Of a stretch of DNA of 24,984 nt, positions 1-8,457 are shown one piece after another. The translations under genes and the position numbers were made by a program. Each line of letters starts with the position of its first letter. The stretch's first letter is position 1. The notes below the pieces were generated by a model. The model did not search any database and had not been told where the DNA came from. It saw only the letters and a list, made by a program, of their open reading frames with translations. This stretch comes from Streptomyces regalis (lineage in GTDB: Bacteria > Actinomycetota > Actinomycetes > Streptomycetales > Streptomycetaceae), in assembly GCF_001509475.1 (NCBI RefSeq), contig NZ_LLZG01000024.1, positions 1 through 24,984 on the forward strand, in the 5' to 3' direction.

Positions 1-48
1 CAGCCCGCCCCCTTGCGCGTACCGCATGAGGACGTCGTACCGCAGGGA

Positions 49-398
49 TCACGACCCGTCACCACAGCCCGGACATCGCCAATTCAACCTGAGTAAGGGG
101 GAAACCGCCAGGCCTCCTGCCACCCCGGCCTCCCTCAGGCCCAGCGCGCAGAGGTCTCCGAGGAGCATCGCGGCAGGGCTTCGTCGCCTTCCCCTGCGAC
201 TTCCCCCTGCGACCCGCTCCCGCAACAGGCGACGTACGTCCGGATCGTCCAGTACGTGCGGATCCCTGCCGTCGCCGCCGCCCGGCCACGGTGGCCGAAG
301 TCCGCCAACCCACCGGTCGGCGGCGGAAAGAGGAACTCGGGAAAGTAAGAGCGCACCACGTTGGAGAACGCCTCGATCTCCCGCTTCAGTGGGCACAT
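49..398 (-). pseudogene. possible decayed coding remnant upstream of the LysR gene
   Basis: I do not recognise a gene here. On the minus strand a short frame from base 398 reads a protein-like stretch (residues such as SYFPEFLFPPPTGGLADFG). A second minus frame then looks more protein-like (LLGDLCALGLREAGVAGGL), so one gene may have been broken by a frameshift near base 290. No intact start, ribosome site or full-length frame supports a working gene. The plus-strand frame through this stretch is an upstream extension of the LysR frame and looks non-coding. It could equally be chance open frame in GC-rich DNA. Confidence 0.22.
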
Positions 399-523
399 GG
401 AGACTCAGTACGGCTTCCCTCGCCGGCGAGCAGGCGAATCCCACCGCCTCCGCACCACTGGCAGCAACCCGGAACACGAGCGTCATGACCCGCCGTCCTC
501 GCCGGGGCAGTGAGAATCGCCGC

Positions 524-1402
524 ATGGACATCCGGCAGCTGGAGTACTTCCTCGCGATCGTGGACCACGGCGGGTTCAACCGGGCCGCCTCGGCGCTGTA
601 CGTCTCGCAGCCGGCGCTGTCGCAGACGGTGCGGTCGCTGGAGCGCGATCTGGGCACCGACCTGTTCCGCCGCATCGGCAAACGGGCCGTGCTCACGGAG
701 GCGGGGACCGCGCTGATCGAGCCGGCCCGCGCGGCGGTACGTGGCATGGAGACCGCCCGGGCCAGCGTCGAAGCCGTCCAGGAACTGCGCACCGGCCGGC
801 TCGATATCGCCGCGATGCCCTCGCCGGCCGTCGAACCGCTCACCTCGATGATCCGCGACTTCGGCCGCCGTCATCCTGGGGTGCGGGTGTGCGTGCGTGC
901 CGCGTTCACGCCGCAGGACGTCGTCGACCTGGTGCGCACGGGTACCGGCGAGCTGGGGTTGCTGACCACCCCGGGCCCGCTGCCCGAGAAGGGTGTCGTC
1001 TCCCAGCCCGTGGGCGTGCAGGGGCTGGTGCTGCTGACCCCGCCCGACGGCCCGTTCCCGGCGGGCCGCCCGGTGGCCGCCGAGGAGCTGGCCGGGCACC
1101 GGTTGATCGTCGTGCAGCGGGGGACGGCCAGTCGTGCCTACGTGGACGACCTGCGCGAGCGCGGCGTGGACTTCATCGTCGCCGCCGAGACCGAGCACCG
1201 GGTGTCCGTGCTGCCGCTGGTCCTGGCGGGGGTGGGGCTCGCGGTGGTGACCGACTCCTGGCGCGCGACGGCGGAGCAGGCGGGTGCGCTGGTGCTCGAA
1301 CTGGAGCCGAACCCCGTACTGCGCATCGGGCTGATCAGCCGCACAGGCCCGCTGTCCCCAGCGGCCCGCGCGTTCCTGGACTGCGCCCTGACCGGGCTGT
1401 AG
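524..1402 (+). CDS. LysR-family transcriptional regulator
   Basis: This 292-residue protein has the usual LysR layout. An N-terminal winged helix-turn-helix occupies about residues 1-60 (MDIRQLEYFLAIVDHGGFNRAA, then SQPALSQTVRSLERDLG). A two-lobed effector-binding domain follows from about residue 90. The frame is open far upstream, but family homology begins exactly at the ATG at 524 and length from there matches the family. LysR proteins bind a small-molecule effector and switch nearby genes. The next gene, 107 bases downstream on the same strand, encodes a D-malate/tartrate-type dehydrogenase and is a plausible target. That link is inference, because classical LysR regulators are usually divergent from their targets. 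The ribosome site is weak. Confidence 0.9.
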   Translation: MDIRQLEYFLAIVDHGGFNRAASALYVSQPALSQTVRSLERDLGTDLFRRIGKRAVLTEAGTALIEPARAAVRGMETARASVEAVQELRTGRLDIAAMPSPAVEPLTSMIRDFGRRHPGVRVCVRAAFTPQDVVDLVRTGTGELGLLTTPGPLPEKGVVSQPVGVQGLVLLTPPDGPFPAGRPVAAEELAGHRLIVVQRGTASRAYVDDLRERGVDFIVAAETEHRVSVLPLVLAGVGLAVVTDSWRATAEQAGALVLELEPNPVLRIGLISRTGPLSPAARAFLDCALTGL

Positions 1403-1509
1403 TCCTCTGGGGAGCGACCCTGCTGGAGCGCCCTCATCAGGCGGGCTTATAAGGCATATCCAGATCATGTCTTGGACGCGTCGTCCGGCCCGCTGCTGCA
1501 ATCGCTCGC

Positions 1510-2571
1510 ATGACGATTCAGAACCATCGCATCGCCGTCATCCCCGGTGACGGCATCGGCACCGAGGTCCTTCCGCCCGCTCAGCAGGTCCTGGACGCGG
1601 TCGGCCGCCGCCACGGCATCGGCTTCTCCTACACCTCCTTCGACTGGTCCTGCGAGCGGTATCTGCGCGAGGGCGCGATGATGCCCGAGGACGGCCTGGA
1701 CCGGCTGCGCGAGACGGACGCGATCCTGCTGGGCGCCGTCGGCTACCCGGGCGTCCCCGACCACATCTCCCTGTGGGGGCTGCTGATCCCCATCCGCCGC
1801 ACCTTCCGCCAGTACGTCAACCTGCGGCCGATCCGGGTCTTCGAGGGCGTGGCCAGTCCGCTGCGCGCCGCCGTCGCGGGCGAAGTCGACCTGGTCGTCG
1901 TACGGGAGAACGTCGAGGGCGAGTACAGCGAGATCGGCGGCCGGCTGAACCAGGGCACGCCGGAGGAACTGGCCGTCCAGGAAGCGGTGTTCACCCGGGC
2001 CGGCGTCACCCGGATCGTGGACTACGCCTTCTCGCTCGCCGCCCGCCGCCGCGGGAAGCTGACCTCCGCCACCAAGTCCAACGGCATCATCCACACCATG
2101 CCGTTCTGGGACGAGCTGGTCGCCGAGCTCGCCGCCGCGCACCCCGGCGTCACCTGGGACCAGGAGCACATCGACGCGCTGGCCGCGAAGTTCGTCCTCG
2201 ACCCGGCCCGCTTCGACGTGGTCGTCGCCTCCAACCTGTTCGGCGACATCCTCAGCGACCTCGCAGCCGCCGTCGCCGGCTCGATCGGTATCGCGCCGTC
2301 CGCGAGCCTCAACCCCGAGCGCACCTTCCCCTCGATGTTCGAGCCGGTGCACGGCTCCGCCCCCGACATCGCCGGCCAGGGCATCGCCAACCCGCTGGGC
2401 GCGATCGGCTCGGCGGCCCTGATGCTCGACCACCTCGGCCACCCCGAGGCCGCCCGGGACGTCGACAACGCCATCGCCGACGTGCTGGCCAAGTCGGACG
2501 TCCGCACCCGGGATCTGGGCGGTACGGCGACCACCGACGAGTTCACCGAGAAGCTGCTCGAACTCCTCTGA
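1510..2571 (+). CDS. TtuC/DmlA-type tartrate or D-malate dehydrogenase
   Basis: This 353-residue protein belongs to the isocitrate/isopropylmalate dehydrogenase family. The N-terminal [13 protein letters not shown] motif is typical. Residues [19 protein letters not shown] followed by QYVNLRPIR are characteristic of the TtuC/DmlA branch, which oxidatively decarboxylates D-malate to pyruvate or acts on tartrate, using NAD and a divalent metal. [12 protein letters not shown] and [14 protein letters not shown] supply substrate- and metal-binding residues, and [13 protein letters not shown] is the nucleotide-binding segment. Length fits the family. The ATG at 1510 opens directly into the conserved beta strand, though no strong ribosome site precedes it. 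It probably lets the cell use D-malate or tartrate as carbon source under control of the preceding LysR gene. Isopropylmalate dehydrogenase is less likely given the [11 protein letters not shown] motif. Confidence 0.88.
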   Translation: MTIQNHRIAVIPGDGIGTEVLPPAQQVLDAVGRRHGIGFSYTSFDWSCERYLREGAMMPEDGLDRLRETDAILLGAVGYPGVPDHISLWGLLIPIRRTFRQYVNLRPIRVFEGVASPLRAAVAGEVDLVVVRENVEGEYSEIGGRLNQGTPEELAVQEAVFTRAGVTRIVDYAFSLAARRRGKLTSATKSNGIIHTMPFWDELVAELAAAHPGVTWDQEHIDALAAKFVLDPARFDVVVASNLFGDILSDLAAAVAGSIGIAPSASLNPERTFPSMFEPVHGSAPDIAGQGIANPLGAIGSAALMLDHLGHPEAARDVDNAIADVLAKSDVRTRDLGGTATTDEFTEKLLELL

Positions 2572-2667
2572 CGCCTCTACGCCACCCCCACCCCTCCAGG
2601 GCTGGTGCGCGGGGCCGGCTTCGCAGTTTGCGGACCTGTGCGACATGGCCCGGGGCCGCCCGATCGG

Positions 2668-3075
2668 TCACGCCCCGTCGGCGGCCGTCCACCCCTGGCG
2701 GCGCAGCACGCCCGACACGTCCGGTGCCTCGTAGTGCTCGCCCTTGAGCACCTTGCCGTCGGCCCGTCGGGCGACCTGGCCGTCGGGGCCCAGCTTGGTC
2801 ATGTTGGAGCGGTGGATCTCGGCCAGTACGGCGTCCAGGTCGATGCCGTGCACCAGGGCCGTGCCGTACGCGATGTAGACCACGTCCGCCAGCTCGTGCG
2901 CGAGTCTGTCGAGCGGGCCGGTGACGGAGACCTCGGCGACCTCCGCGGCCTCCTCGGCGAGCAGCTCTCCACGGTGGGCGGCGAGTTCCGGGGAGACCTC
3001 GGTCGGTGTACTGCGGGCATCGAGCCCGAAGGCGAGGTGGAAGGCACGGACCAGGTCAGCGGGCGACGAACTCAT
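2668..3075 (-). CDS. MazG-like / phosphoribosyl-ATP pyrophosphohydrolase-like NTP pyrophosphatase
   Basis: This 135-residue all-alpha NTP pyrophosphohydrolase carries the two metal-binding signatures of the MazG/PRA-PH superfamily: a glutamate cluster at about residues 41-48 (EEAAEVAE) and ELADVVY at about 63-69. Such enzymes hydrolyse NTPs or related nucleotides to the monophosphate and pyrophosphate, often as house-cleaning. A following segment (NMTKLGPDGQVARRADGKV) is shared with stand-alone bacterial members. I chose the ATG at 3075 (MSSSPADLVRAFHLAF) because the longer frame upstream has no family similarity and runs into the promoter of the divergent TAXI gene. True histidine-pathway HisE is unlikely because no his genes are nearby. 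Its substrate cannot be read from sequence. Confidence 0.82.
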   Translation of the reverse strand: MSSSPADLVRAFHLAFGLDARSTPTEVSPELAAHRGELLAEEAAEVAEVSVTGPLDRLAHELADVVYIAYGTALVHGIDLDAVLAEIHRSNMTKLGPDGQVARRADGKVLKGEHYEAPDVSGVLRRQGWTAADGA

Positions 3076-3206
3076 ACGGCGACTGTAGCGGCCGGGTCGG
3101 ACAGTCCTCCTTGCGGATACGGCTGCCTCCGGCACCCGCCCCCTCCCCCACACCCCTGTGACCCCTGCCCTGGTCAGGACCACGAGCGGCTGGCAGGATC
3201 GCGGCC

Positions 3207-4202
3207 ATGTCCAAGGCACTCTCCCGCATCAGCAGACGCCGGGCCCTGGAGGGCGCGGCCGCCGGGTTCGTCGCCCTCGGGTTGCTGCTGTGGTGGCTGC
3301 TGCCCCTGGGTGAGCAGCCGCCGAGCGGGACGATCACGTTCAGTACGGGCACGCGCGCGGGGGTCTATCAGGAGTACGGCGAGCTCCTGCGCAACGAGCT
3401 GGCCAAGGACATGCCGCAGCTGAAGGTGCGGCTGCTGACGAGCGACGGGTCGCAGGAGAACGTCGAGCGCGTGGCGACGGGGCAGGCCGACTTCACGATC
3501 GCCGCCGCCGACGCGGTGGACACGTTCAAGATCGGCGGCAAGCCCGTCACCGACCGGCTGCGCGGCGTCGCCCGCCTGTACGACGACTACGTACAGCTCG
3601 TCGTCCCGCCGGACTCGGACATCCGCTCCGTGGCGGACCTGAAAGGCAAGCGGGTGGCCATAGGGCTGCCCAACTCCGGTGTACGGCTGATTGCCACGCG
3701 CGTGCTCGAGGCCGCCGACATCGACCCGGAGAAGGACATCACGCCCCGGTCGGACGGCATCGACACCGGACCCAAGCGGCTCGGGCGCGAACTCGACGCG
3801 TTCTTCTGGTCGAGCGGGGTGCCGACGGACGGGCTGGAGGACATCGCCGAGACCTCTGCGTTCCGGTTCGTGCCGATCGACGCCGACCTCATCGCCAAGG
3901 TGCACGCGCAGGGCGACGTGGCCCACTTCTACCGCGCGACCAACATGCCGGAGTCGGCCTATCCCACCATCCAGAACGGGGACACGGTGCCGACGATCGC
4001 CGTCTCCAACCTGCTGATCACCCGCAAGGACATGGACCCCCGCCTCACCGAATGGCTCACCCGTACGGTGATCAAGAGCCGCGACGGCATCGGCGCCCAC
4101 GTCCACTCCGCGCAACTCGTCGACCTGCGCACGGCGATCTACACCGACCCCCTGACCTTGCACGACGGCGCCCGGAACTACTACCGCTCGGTCAAACCGT
4201 AG
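3207..4202 (+). CDS. TAXI-family TRAP transporter solute-binding protein (orphan)
   Basis: This 331-residue protein starts with a positively charged segment and a membrane-spanning stretch (about residues 9-34, RRRALEGAAAGFVALGLLLWWLL), so it is likely anchored outside the membrane. The mature part is a TAXI-type periplasmic-binding fold: FSTGTRAGVYQEYGELL, then QADFTIAAADAV, LKGKRVAIGLPNSGVRLIATRVL and a GRELDAFFWSSGVP segment. TAXI receptors normally feed a TRAP permease, but none is encoded in this window. The gene converges on gluK, which senses glutamate in S. coelicolor, so a role in ligand capture or sensing is possible but unproven. The start is the ATG at 3207, preceded by AGGA. The stop codon is the first base triplet of a 17-bp tandem repeat. 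Confidence 0.87.
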   Translation: MSKALSRISRRRALEGAAAGFVALGLLLWWLLPLGEQPPSGTITFSTGTRAGVYQEYGELLRNELAKDMPQLKVRLLTSDGSQENVERVATGQADFTIAAADAVDTFKIGGKPVTDRLRGVARLYDDYVQLVVPPDSDIRSVADLKGKRVAIGLPNSGVRLIATRVLEAADIDPEKDITPRSDGIDTGPKRLGRELDAFFWSSGVPTDGLEDIAETSAFRFVPIDADLIAKVHAQGDVAHFYRATNMPESAYPTIQNGDTVPTIAVSNLLITRKDMDPRLTEWLTRTVIKSRDGIGAHVHSAQLVDLRTAIYTDPLTLHDGARNYYRSVKP

Positions 4203-4285
4203 GAATCCTGTCGTCGTAGGAACACTGTCGTCGTAGGAACACTGTCGTCGTAGGAATCCTGTCGTCGGTAGGAACCCTGCCGCCC
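4200..4285. repeat. five imperfect 17-bp tandem repeats
   Basis: Units begin at 4200, 4217, 4234 and 4251, with a degenerate fifth at 4269 after one extra base. The unit is TAGGAATCCTGTCGTCG, with AACACT replacing AATCCT in units 2 and 3. The first unit contains the TAG stop of the TAXI gene. The core AGGAATCCT is nearly palindromic. The array fills almost all of the gap between the convergent TAXI and gluK genes. Confidence 0.93.
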
Positions 4286-4289
4286 GGTG

Positions 4290-5681
4290 CTAGGACGTCG
4301 GCCCCGACCTGGGCACCGACACGGTCACCCGCAACCCGTGCGGCTCCTGACGGCCGTACGAGATGGAGCCCCCGCCCGCCGCGAGCAGCACGCGCGAGAT
4401 CGACAGCCCGAGGCCGGAGCCCTTGATGTTCTGGTGCCGGCCGCTGCGCCAGAAGCGGTCGCCGATGCGGGCGAGTTCCTCGTCGGTGAGGCCGGGGCCG
4501 TTGTCGGTCACGACGATCGTCGACGTACTGCCGTTGGAGGTGACAGTCACCTCGACCCGCTCGCCCTCCGGCGTGAACTTGACCGCGTTGTCGATCACCG
4601 CGTCCAGCGCGCTGGACAGCGCGACCGGGTCGGCCCAGGCGGTGGTGGCCGGGCAGTCCCCCACCAGCCGTACGCCCTTGGCCTCGGCCGTCGGCGACCA
4701 GGCCGCGACACGCTCGGCGGTCAGCGCGCCGACATCGGTGAGCCGGAGATCGGCCTCGGTGTGCTCGGCCAGAGCCAGGTCGAGCAGGTCGTCCAGGACC
4801 TGCGCCAGACGCTTGCCCTCGGCCTGCACCGAAGCGATCTCCGCATTGCCCTCGGGAAGTTCGAAGGCGAGCAGCTCGATGCGCAGCAGCAGCGCCGCGA
4901 GCGGGTTGCGCAGCTGATGCGAGGCGTCGGCGACGAAGGCGCGCTGCTGCTCCAGCACGTCCTCGACGTTGTCCGCCATCTCGTTGAACGACCGGGCCAG
5001 CCGCCGGAGTTCCGGCGGACCGCTGGCCACCGCAACCCGTGTTTTCAGGCGCCCGCTGGCGATGGCGTGCGTGGTGGCGTCGAGCACCCGAACCGGCCTG
5101 AGCACCCAGCCGGTGAGCCGGAGCGCGGCCCCGACGGCCACCAGCATCGCGGCCGTCAGCCCCGCGCCGATGATCAGCCAGCCGTGCAGGATCCGCGAGC
5201 GCATCTGACCGGTGGGCGAGTCGGTGACGACGACCGCGACGACGTCACCGTCCCGGATGACCGGCGAGGCGATGACGAGGCGGCCCCGCTGCCACGGCCA
5301 CACCTGCTTCGGGTCGTGGCTGCGCCGGCTGAGCAACGACTCTCTGAAGGCCTCGCGCACTTCGCCGGTCTCGGGCAGGAACCAGGTCGTCGGCCCGTTG
5401 GCCAGGGGCGTGTCGTTGGGCAGGAAGACGCCGGCGCGGATGCCGTAGACGTCGTAGTAGCTCTCGAGTTCCCGGCTGAGGATGCGGACCGCGTCCCGGG
5501 GCCCGGAGGTGGTGTCGGCGGCGGGCCTTGCGATGGCCGCGAAGTACGCCGTGTCGTCGATCCGGTCGACGACGACCTTCTGCTGCTGGGCCGAGGCGAG
5601 GCTGACGGCCAGAGGTACGCCGAGGGCGAGCAGCACGGCCGCCATCAGGACGATGAGCAGCGGGAGGAGACGTGTACGCAC
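4290..5681 (-). CDS. gluK: sensor histidine kinase GluK, partner of GluR
   Basis: This 463-residue membrane kinase has a first transmembrane helix at about residues 5-30, an extracellular sensor region to about 165, and a second helix at about 168-190. A HAMP linker follows, then the dimerisation domain with phospho-acceptor H255 (FVADASHQLRNPLAALLL). The ATPase domain shows the N box DNAVKFT (364-370), G1 DNGPGL (393-398) and G2 GSGLGL (421-426). All catalytic boxes are present. It starts at a GTG at 5681, nine bases after the gluR stop, so the pair is cotranscribed. Position next to divergent gluABCD matches GluR-GluK of Streptomyces coelicolor, described as sensing extracellular glutamate and activating its uptake. 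The symbol rests on that synteny and family match. Confidence 0.88.
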   Translation of the reverse strand: MRTRLLPLLIVLMAAVLLALGVPLAVSLASAQQQKVVVDRIDDTAYFAAIARPAADTTSGPRDAVRILSRELESYYDVYGIRAGVFLPNDTPLANGPTTWFLPETGEVREAFRESLLSRRSHDPKQVWPWQRGRLVIASPVIRDGDVVAVVVTDSPTGQMRSRILHGWLIIGAGLTAAMLVAVGAALRLTGWVLRPVRVLDATTHAIASGRLKTRVAVASGPPELRRLARSFNEMADNVEDVLEQQRAFVADASHQLRNPLAALLLRIELLAFELPEGNAEIASVQAEGKRLAQVLDDLLDLALAEHTEADLRLTDVGALTAERVAAWSPTAEAKGVRLVGDCPATTAWADPVALSSALDAVIDNAVKFTPEGERVEVTVTSNGSTSTIVVTDNGPGLTDEELARIGDRFWRSGRHQNIKGSGLGLSISRVLLAAGGGSISYGRQEPHGLRVTVSVPRSGPTS

Positions 5682-5690
5682 CCTTGCCCG

Positions 5691-6377
5691 CTACGAGACC
5701 GGGGAGACGAGTCGGTAGCCGACGCCGCGTACGGTCTCGATCAGCGCCGGCATGCGCAGCTTGGCGCGCAGGGACGCCACATGCACCTCGAGGGTGCGCC
5801 CGGTCCCCTCCCAACTCGTGCGCCACACCTCGCTGATGATCTGTTCCCGGCGGAAGACCACCCCGGGACGCTGGGCGAGCAGGGCGAGGAGATCGAACTC
5901 CTTGCGGGTCAGTTGGACAACCGAACCGTCGACGCTGACCTGGCGGGTGTGCAGTTCGATGTGTACGGCGCCCAGGCGCAGCACGCCTTCGCCACCCGTC
6001 CCGGCGTCCTCCTGCACGGTGCGCCGGCTGACGGCGTGGATCCGGGCGAGCAGCTCTCCGGTGTCGTACGGCTTGACCACATAGTCGTCGGCCCCGAGGT
6101 TGAGGCCGTGGATGCGGGAGCGGACGTCGGAGCGCGCGGTGACCATGATCACCGGGGTGCTCGTGCGCTTGCGGATCTTGCCGCAGACCTCGTAACCGTC
6201 CTGGTCGGGCAGGCCGAGGTCGAGGAGGACGACGCCGAAGCCGTTGCCCTCGGGGACCAGCGCCTGGAGGGCCTCCTCGCCGCTGCGCGCGTGCGTGACC
6301 TCGAAACCGTGTCGCGCCAGGACCGCGGACAGCGCGGCTGCGACATGATTGTCGTCCTCGACGAGGAGCAGTCTCAT
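5691..6377 (-). CDS. gluR: OmpR-family response regulator GluR
   Basis: This 228-residue regulator has a receiver domain with acidic pocket D8/D9, phosphorylation site D53 (VVLLDLGLPDQDGYEV), T80 and K102 (VKPYDTGELLARI). A C-terminal winged helix of OmpR/PhoB type follows (LTRKEFDLLALLAQRPGVVFRREQI, then SLRAKL and GVGYRLV). I placed the start at the ATG at 6377 (MRLLLVEDD) because a strong GAAGGAGG ribosome site precedes it. The longer frame upstream would add 35 residues with no family match. It is divergent from gluABCD across a 286-base gap and is expected to activate that operon after phosphorylation by GluK. Name by synteny with S. coelicolor. Confidence 0.88.
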   Translation of the reverse strand: MRLLLVEDDNHVAAALSAVLARHGFEVTHARSGEEALQALVPEGNGFGVVLLDLGLPDQDGYEVCGKIRKRTSTPVIMVTARSDVRSRIHGLNLGADDYVVKPYDTGELLARIHAVSRRTVQEDAGTGGEGVLRLGAVHIELHTRQVSVDGSVVQLTRKEFDLLALLAQRPGVVFRREQIISEVWRTSWEGTGRTLEVHVASLRAKLRMPALIETVRGVGYRLVSPVS

Positions 6378-6428
6378 CCCGGCCTCCTTCGGTTCATCGG
6401 CCGTACGATTCACGTAGCTACACAGTGC

Positions 6429-6446
6429 GTGCACGCGCGCGTGCAC
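6429..6446. promoter_or_regulatory. perfect 18-bp palindrome between gluR and gluA
   Basis: GTGCACGCGCGCGTGCAC reads the same on both strands. It lies 52 bases upstream of the gluR start in the divergent gluR-gluA interval. A dimeric regulator could bind it, or it could be transcribed in the gluR leader. I cannot name the binder, and OmpR-type regulators more often use direct repeats. Confidence 0.5.
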
Positions 6447-6553
6447 CATGGAAGTCACGCTGATGGACGAGGACGCCGTCAAGTAGGTTCCGGTTGCGGA
6501 GGGCTTCCGTTATGTAGCCGGTACGCGTCCGGCGCGCAGCTGCTACGACACGT

Positions 6554-6617
6554 ATCCGACCGCTATCGGATCGTAATGCTCAGATTCACCTCAGAACTAA
6601 TGACGCAGGTCGGATAC
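6554..6617. promoter_or_regulatory. candidate GluR-binding and gluABCD promoter region
   Basis: An inverted repeat ATCCGA-N6-TCGGAT spans 6554-6571. The element TCGGAT recurs as TCGGATAC at 6610-6617, 44 bases further on, close to the gluA start at 6664. Repeats of this kind are expected for a response-regulator site controlling gluABCD. This stretch is visibly more AT-rich than flanking coding DNA, as promoters here tend to be. I could not fix -35 and -10 boxes with confidence. Confidence 0.42.
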
Positions 6618-6663
6618 GGTTATTACTGTCCTCCGAAACCGAGGAGGACGGAGCCTGAGAGCG

Positions 6664-7440
6664 ATGACCGAAGTATCGGTGGCCAAGGAAGATGTGGCCG
6701 CGACCGGCGAGCTGGTCGTCCTGAAGAACGTGAACAAGCACTTCGGCGCGTTGCACGTGCTCCAGGACATCGACCTGACGATCGCCCGCGGCGAGGTCGT
6801 CGTGGTCATCGGACCCTCCGGGTCCGGGAAGTCCACCCTGTGCCGCACCATCAACCGCCTGGAGACGATCGACTCCGGCACGATCGCGATCGACGGCAAG
6901 CCCGTGCCTGCAGAGGGCAAGGCGCTGGCCAAGCTCCGTGCCGACGTCGGAATGGTCTTCCAGTCATTCAACCTCTTCGCGCACAAGACCGTGCTCGAGA
7001 ACGTGATGCTGGGCCAGATCAAGGTCCGCAAGACCGACAAGAAGCAGGCCGAGGAGAAGGCCCGCTCCCTGCTCGACCGAGTGGGCGTGGGCAGCCAGGC
7101 GGACAAGTACCCCGCACAGCTCTCCGGCGGCCAGCAGCAGCGTGTGGCCATCGCCCGTGCGCTGGCCATGGACCCCAAGGTCATGCTCTTCGACGAGCCG
7201 ACGTCGGCTCTCGACCCGGAGATGATCAACGAGGTCCTGGAGGTCATGCAGCAGCTCGCCCGCGACGGCATGACCATGATCGTCGTCACCCACGAGATGG
7301 GCTTCGCCCGTTCGGCCGCCAACCGGGTGGTGTTCATGGCGGACGGTCGCATCGTCGAAGAAGCTGTGCCGGACCAGTTCTTCAGCAACCCGCGCAGCGA
7401 CCGCGCGAAGGACTTCCTGTCCAAGATCCTGCACCACTGA
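6664..7440 (+). CDS. gluA: glutamate ABC transporter ATP-binding protein GluA
   Basis: This 258-residue ATPase is the cytoplasmic motor of a polar amino-acid (PAAT family) ABC importer. Visible motifs are Walker [10 protein letters not shown] (50-58), Q-loop glutamine 100 ([10 protein letters not shown]), signature LSGGQQQR (153-160), Walker [13 protein letters not shown] (173-184) and switch histidine 210 ([12 protein letters not shown]). Length and motif order are complete. The ATG at 6664 follows a GGAGGACGGAG purine-rich tract. It opens the gluABCD operon, and the binding lipoprotein and two permeases follow on the same strand. Glutamate as substrate is inferred from the Streptomyces/Corynebacterium gluABCD gene order and the adjacent GluR-GluK pair. 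Confidence 0.93.
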   Translation: MTEVSVAKEDVAATGELVVLKNVNKHFGALHVLQDIDLTIARGEVVVVIGPSGSGKSTLCRTINRLETIDSGTIAIDGKPVPAEGKALAKLRADVGMVFQSFNLFAHKTVLENVMLGQIKVRKTDKKQAEEKARSLLDRVGVGSQADKYPAQLSGGQQQRVAIARALAMDPKVMLFDEPTSALDPEMINEVLEVMQQLARDGMTMIVVTHEMGFARSAANRVVFMADGRIVEEAVPDQFFSNPRSDRAKDFLSKILHH

Positions 7441-7524
7441 CGGACTGCTTCACGCACCCGACGACCTGCGTCACCCGCCGTTCCTGACGGCACGCATCTC
7501 TTCATCACGCAAAGGATGTTCACC

Positions 7525-8361
7525 ATGAAGCTCCGCAAGGTCTCCGCCGCGGCCGCCGCTGCACTCGTGCTCTCCATCACTGCTACCGCTTGTGGTGGCG
7601 GTGACGGTGACAACGAGGGTTCCGGTGGGGGCGACAAGATCAAGATCGGCATCAAGTTCGACCAGCCGGGTCTGGGCCTGAAGGAGCCGGACGGCAGCTT
7701 CTCCGGCTTCGACGTCGACGTCGCGACGTACGTGGCGAAGGAGCTCGGCTACAACGCCGACCAGATCGAGTGGGTCGAGACCAAGAGCGCTGACCGCGAG
7801 AACGCGCTTGCTCGTGGCGACGTGAAGTTCATCGCGGCAACCTACTCGATCACCGACGAGCGCAAGCAGAAGGTCGACTTCGCCGGTCCGTACCTTCTGG
7901 CCCACCAGGACCTGCTGGTCAAGGCGGACTCGGACATCACCGAGGCAACGGACCTCAACGGCAAGAACCTGTGCTCGGTGACCGGCTCCACCTCGGCGCA
8001 GAACGTCAAGAAGGACTTCGCCCCGAAGGCCAACCTGAAGCAGGTCGGCGGCTACTCCGAGTGCATCGCCGGCCTTCAGAGCGGCGCCGTGGACGCACTG
8101 ACCACGGACGACTCGATCCTCGCGGGCTTCGCCGCGCAGGAGCAGTACAAGGGCAAGTTCAAGCTCGCCGGCCTCAAGCTGAGCAACGAGAACTACGGCA
8201 TCGGCGTGAAGAAGGGCGACACCGAGACCGTCAACAAGATCAACGCCGCCCTGGAGAAGATGGTCCAGGACAAGGCCTGGGACAAGGCGGTCACGGACAA
8301 CTTCGGTCCGGCCAACTACAAGAACGAGCCCGCGCCGAAGATCGGCAACGTCGTCTCGTAG
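7525..8361 (+). CDS. gluB: glutamate-binding lipoprotein GluB
   Basis: This 278-residue extracellular solute-binding lipoprotein begins with a signal peptide (MKLRKVSAAAAAALVLSITA) and a lipobox ending in C23 (ATAC-GGG), so it is predicted to be lipid-anchored on the outer face of the membrane. The mature part is a type-II amino-acid binding fold: KIGIKFDQPGLGL, FSGFDVDVATYVAKELGY, ATYSITDERKQKVDFAGPYL and GIGVKKGDTETVNKIN. I prefer the ATG at 7525 over the one at 7516, because AAAGGA at 7511-7516 then sits at normal ribosome-site distance. It captures glutamate and passes it to GluC-GluD. A strong hairpin just after the stop may keep its transcript more abundant than the permease part. Confidence 0.92.
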   Translation: MKLRKVSAAAAAALVLSITATACGGGDGDNEGSGGGDKIKIGIKFDQPGLGLKEPDGSFSGFDVDVATYVAKELGYNADQIEWVETKSADRENALARGDVKFIAATYSITDERKQKVDFAGPYLLAHQDLLVKADSDITEATDLNGKNLCSVTGSTSAQNVKKDFAPKANLKQVGGYSECIAGLQSGAVDALTTDDSILAGFAAQEQYKGKFKLAGLKLSNENYGIGVKKGDTETVNKINAALEKMVQDKAWDKAVTDNFGPANYKNEPAPKIGNVVS

Positions 8362-8375
8362 CGCAGTGATCCACG

Positions 8376-8415
8376 GGCGTGCCGCCACCGACCGCGATCA
8401 AGGCGGCGGCACGCC
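8376..8415. terminator. gluB-gluC intercistronic hairpin (partial terminator or mRNA stabiliser)
   Basis: A perfect 11-bp inverted repeat (GGCGTGCCGCC at 8376-8386 with GGCGGCACGCC at 8405-8415) encloses an 18-base loop. There is no following T run. Its position after the binding-protein gene and before the permeases is the classic place for a structure that raises binding-protein mRNA over permease mRNA. Confidence 0.7.
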
Positions 8416-8457
8416 GCGCTGTCCACGTACGCCACTCACCCGGAAGCGCGGGAGATC

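Noticed and set aside
26..523. Upstream part of the LysR open frame as coding
   Set aside because: Family similarity begins at 524. The preceding 166 residues are Arg/Ser/Pro-rich without motifs.
4287..7487. Very long plus-strand open frame opposite gluK-gluR
   Set aside because: It is a GC-bias shadow of real minus-strand genes, rich in Arg/Gly/His with no fold motifs, and it crosses the gluA gene in a different frame.
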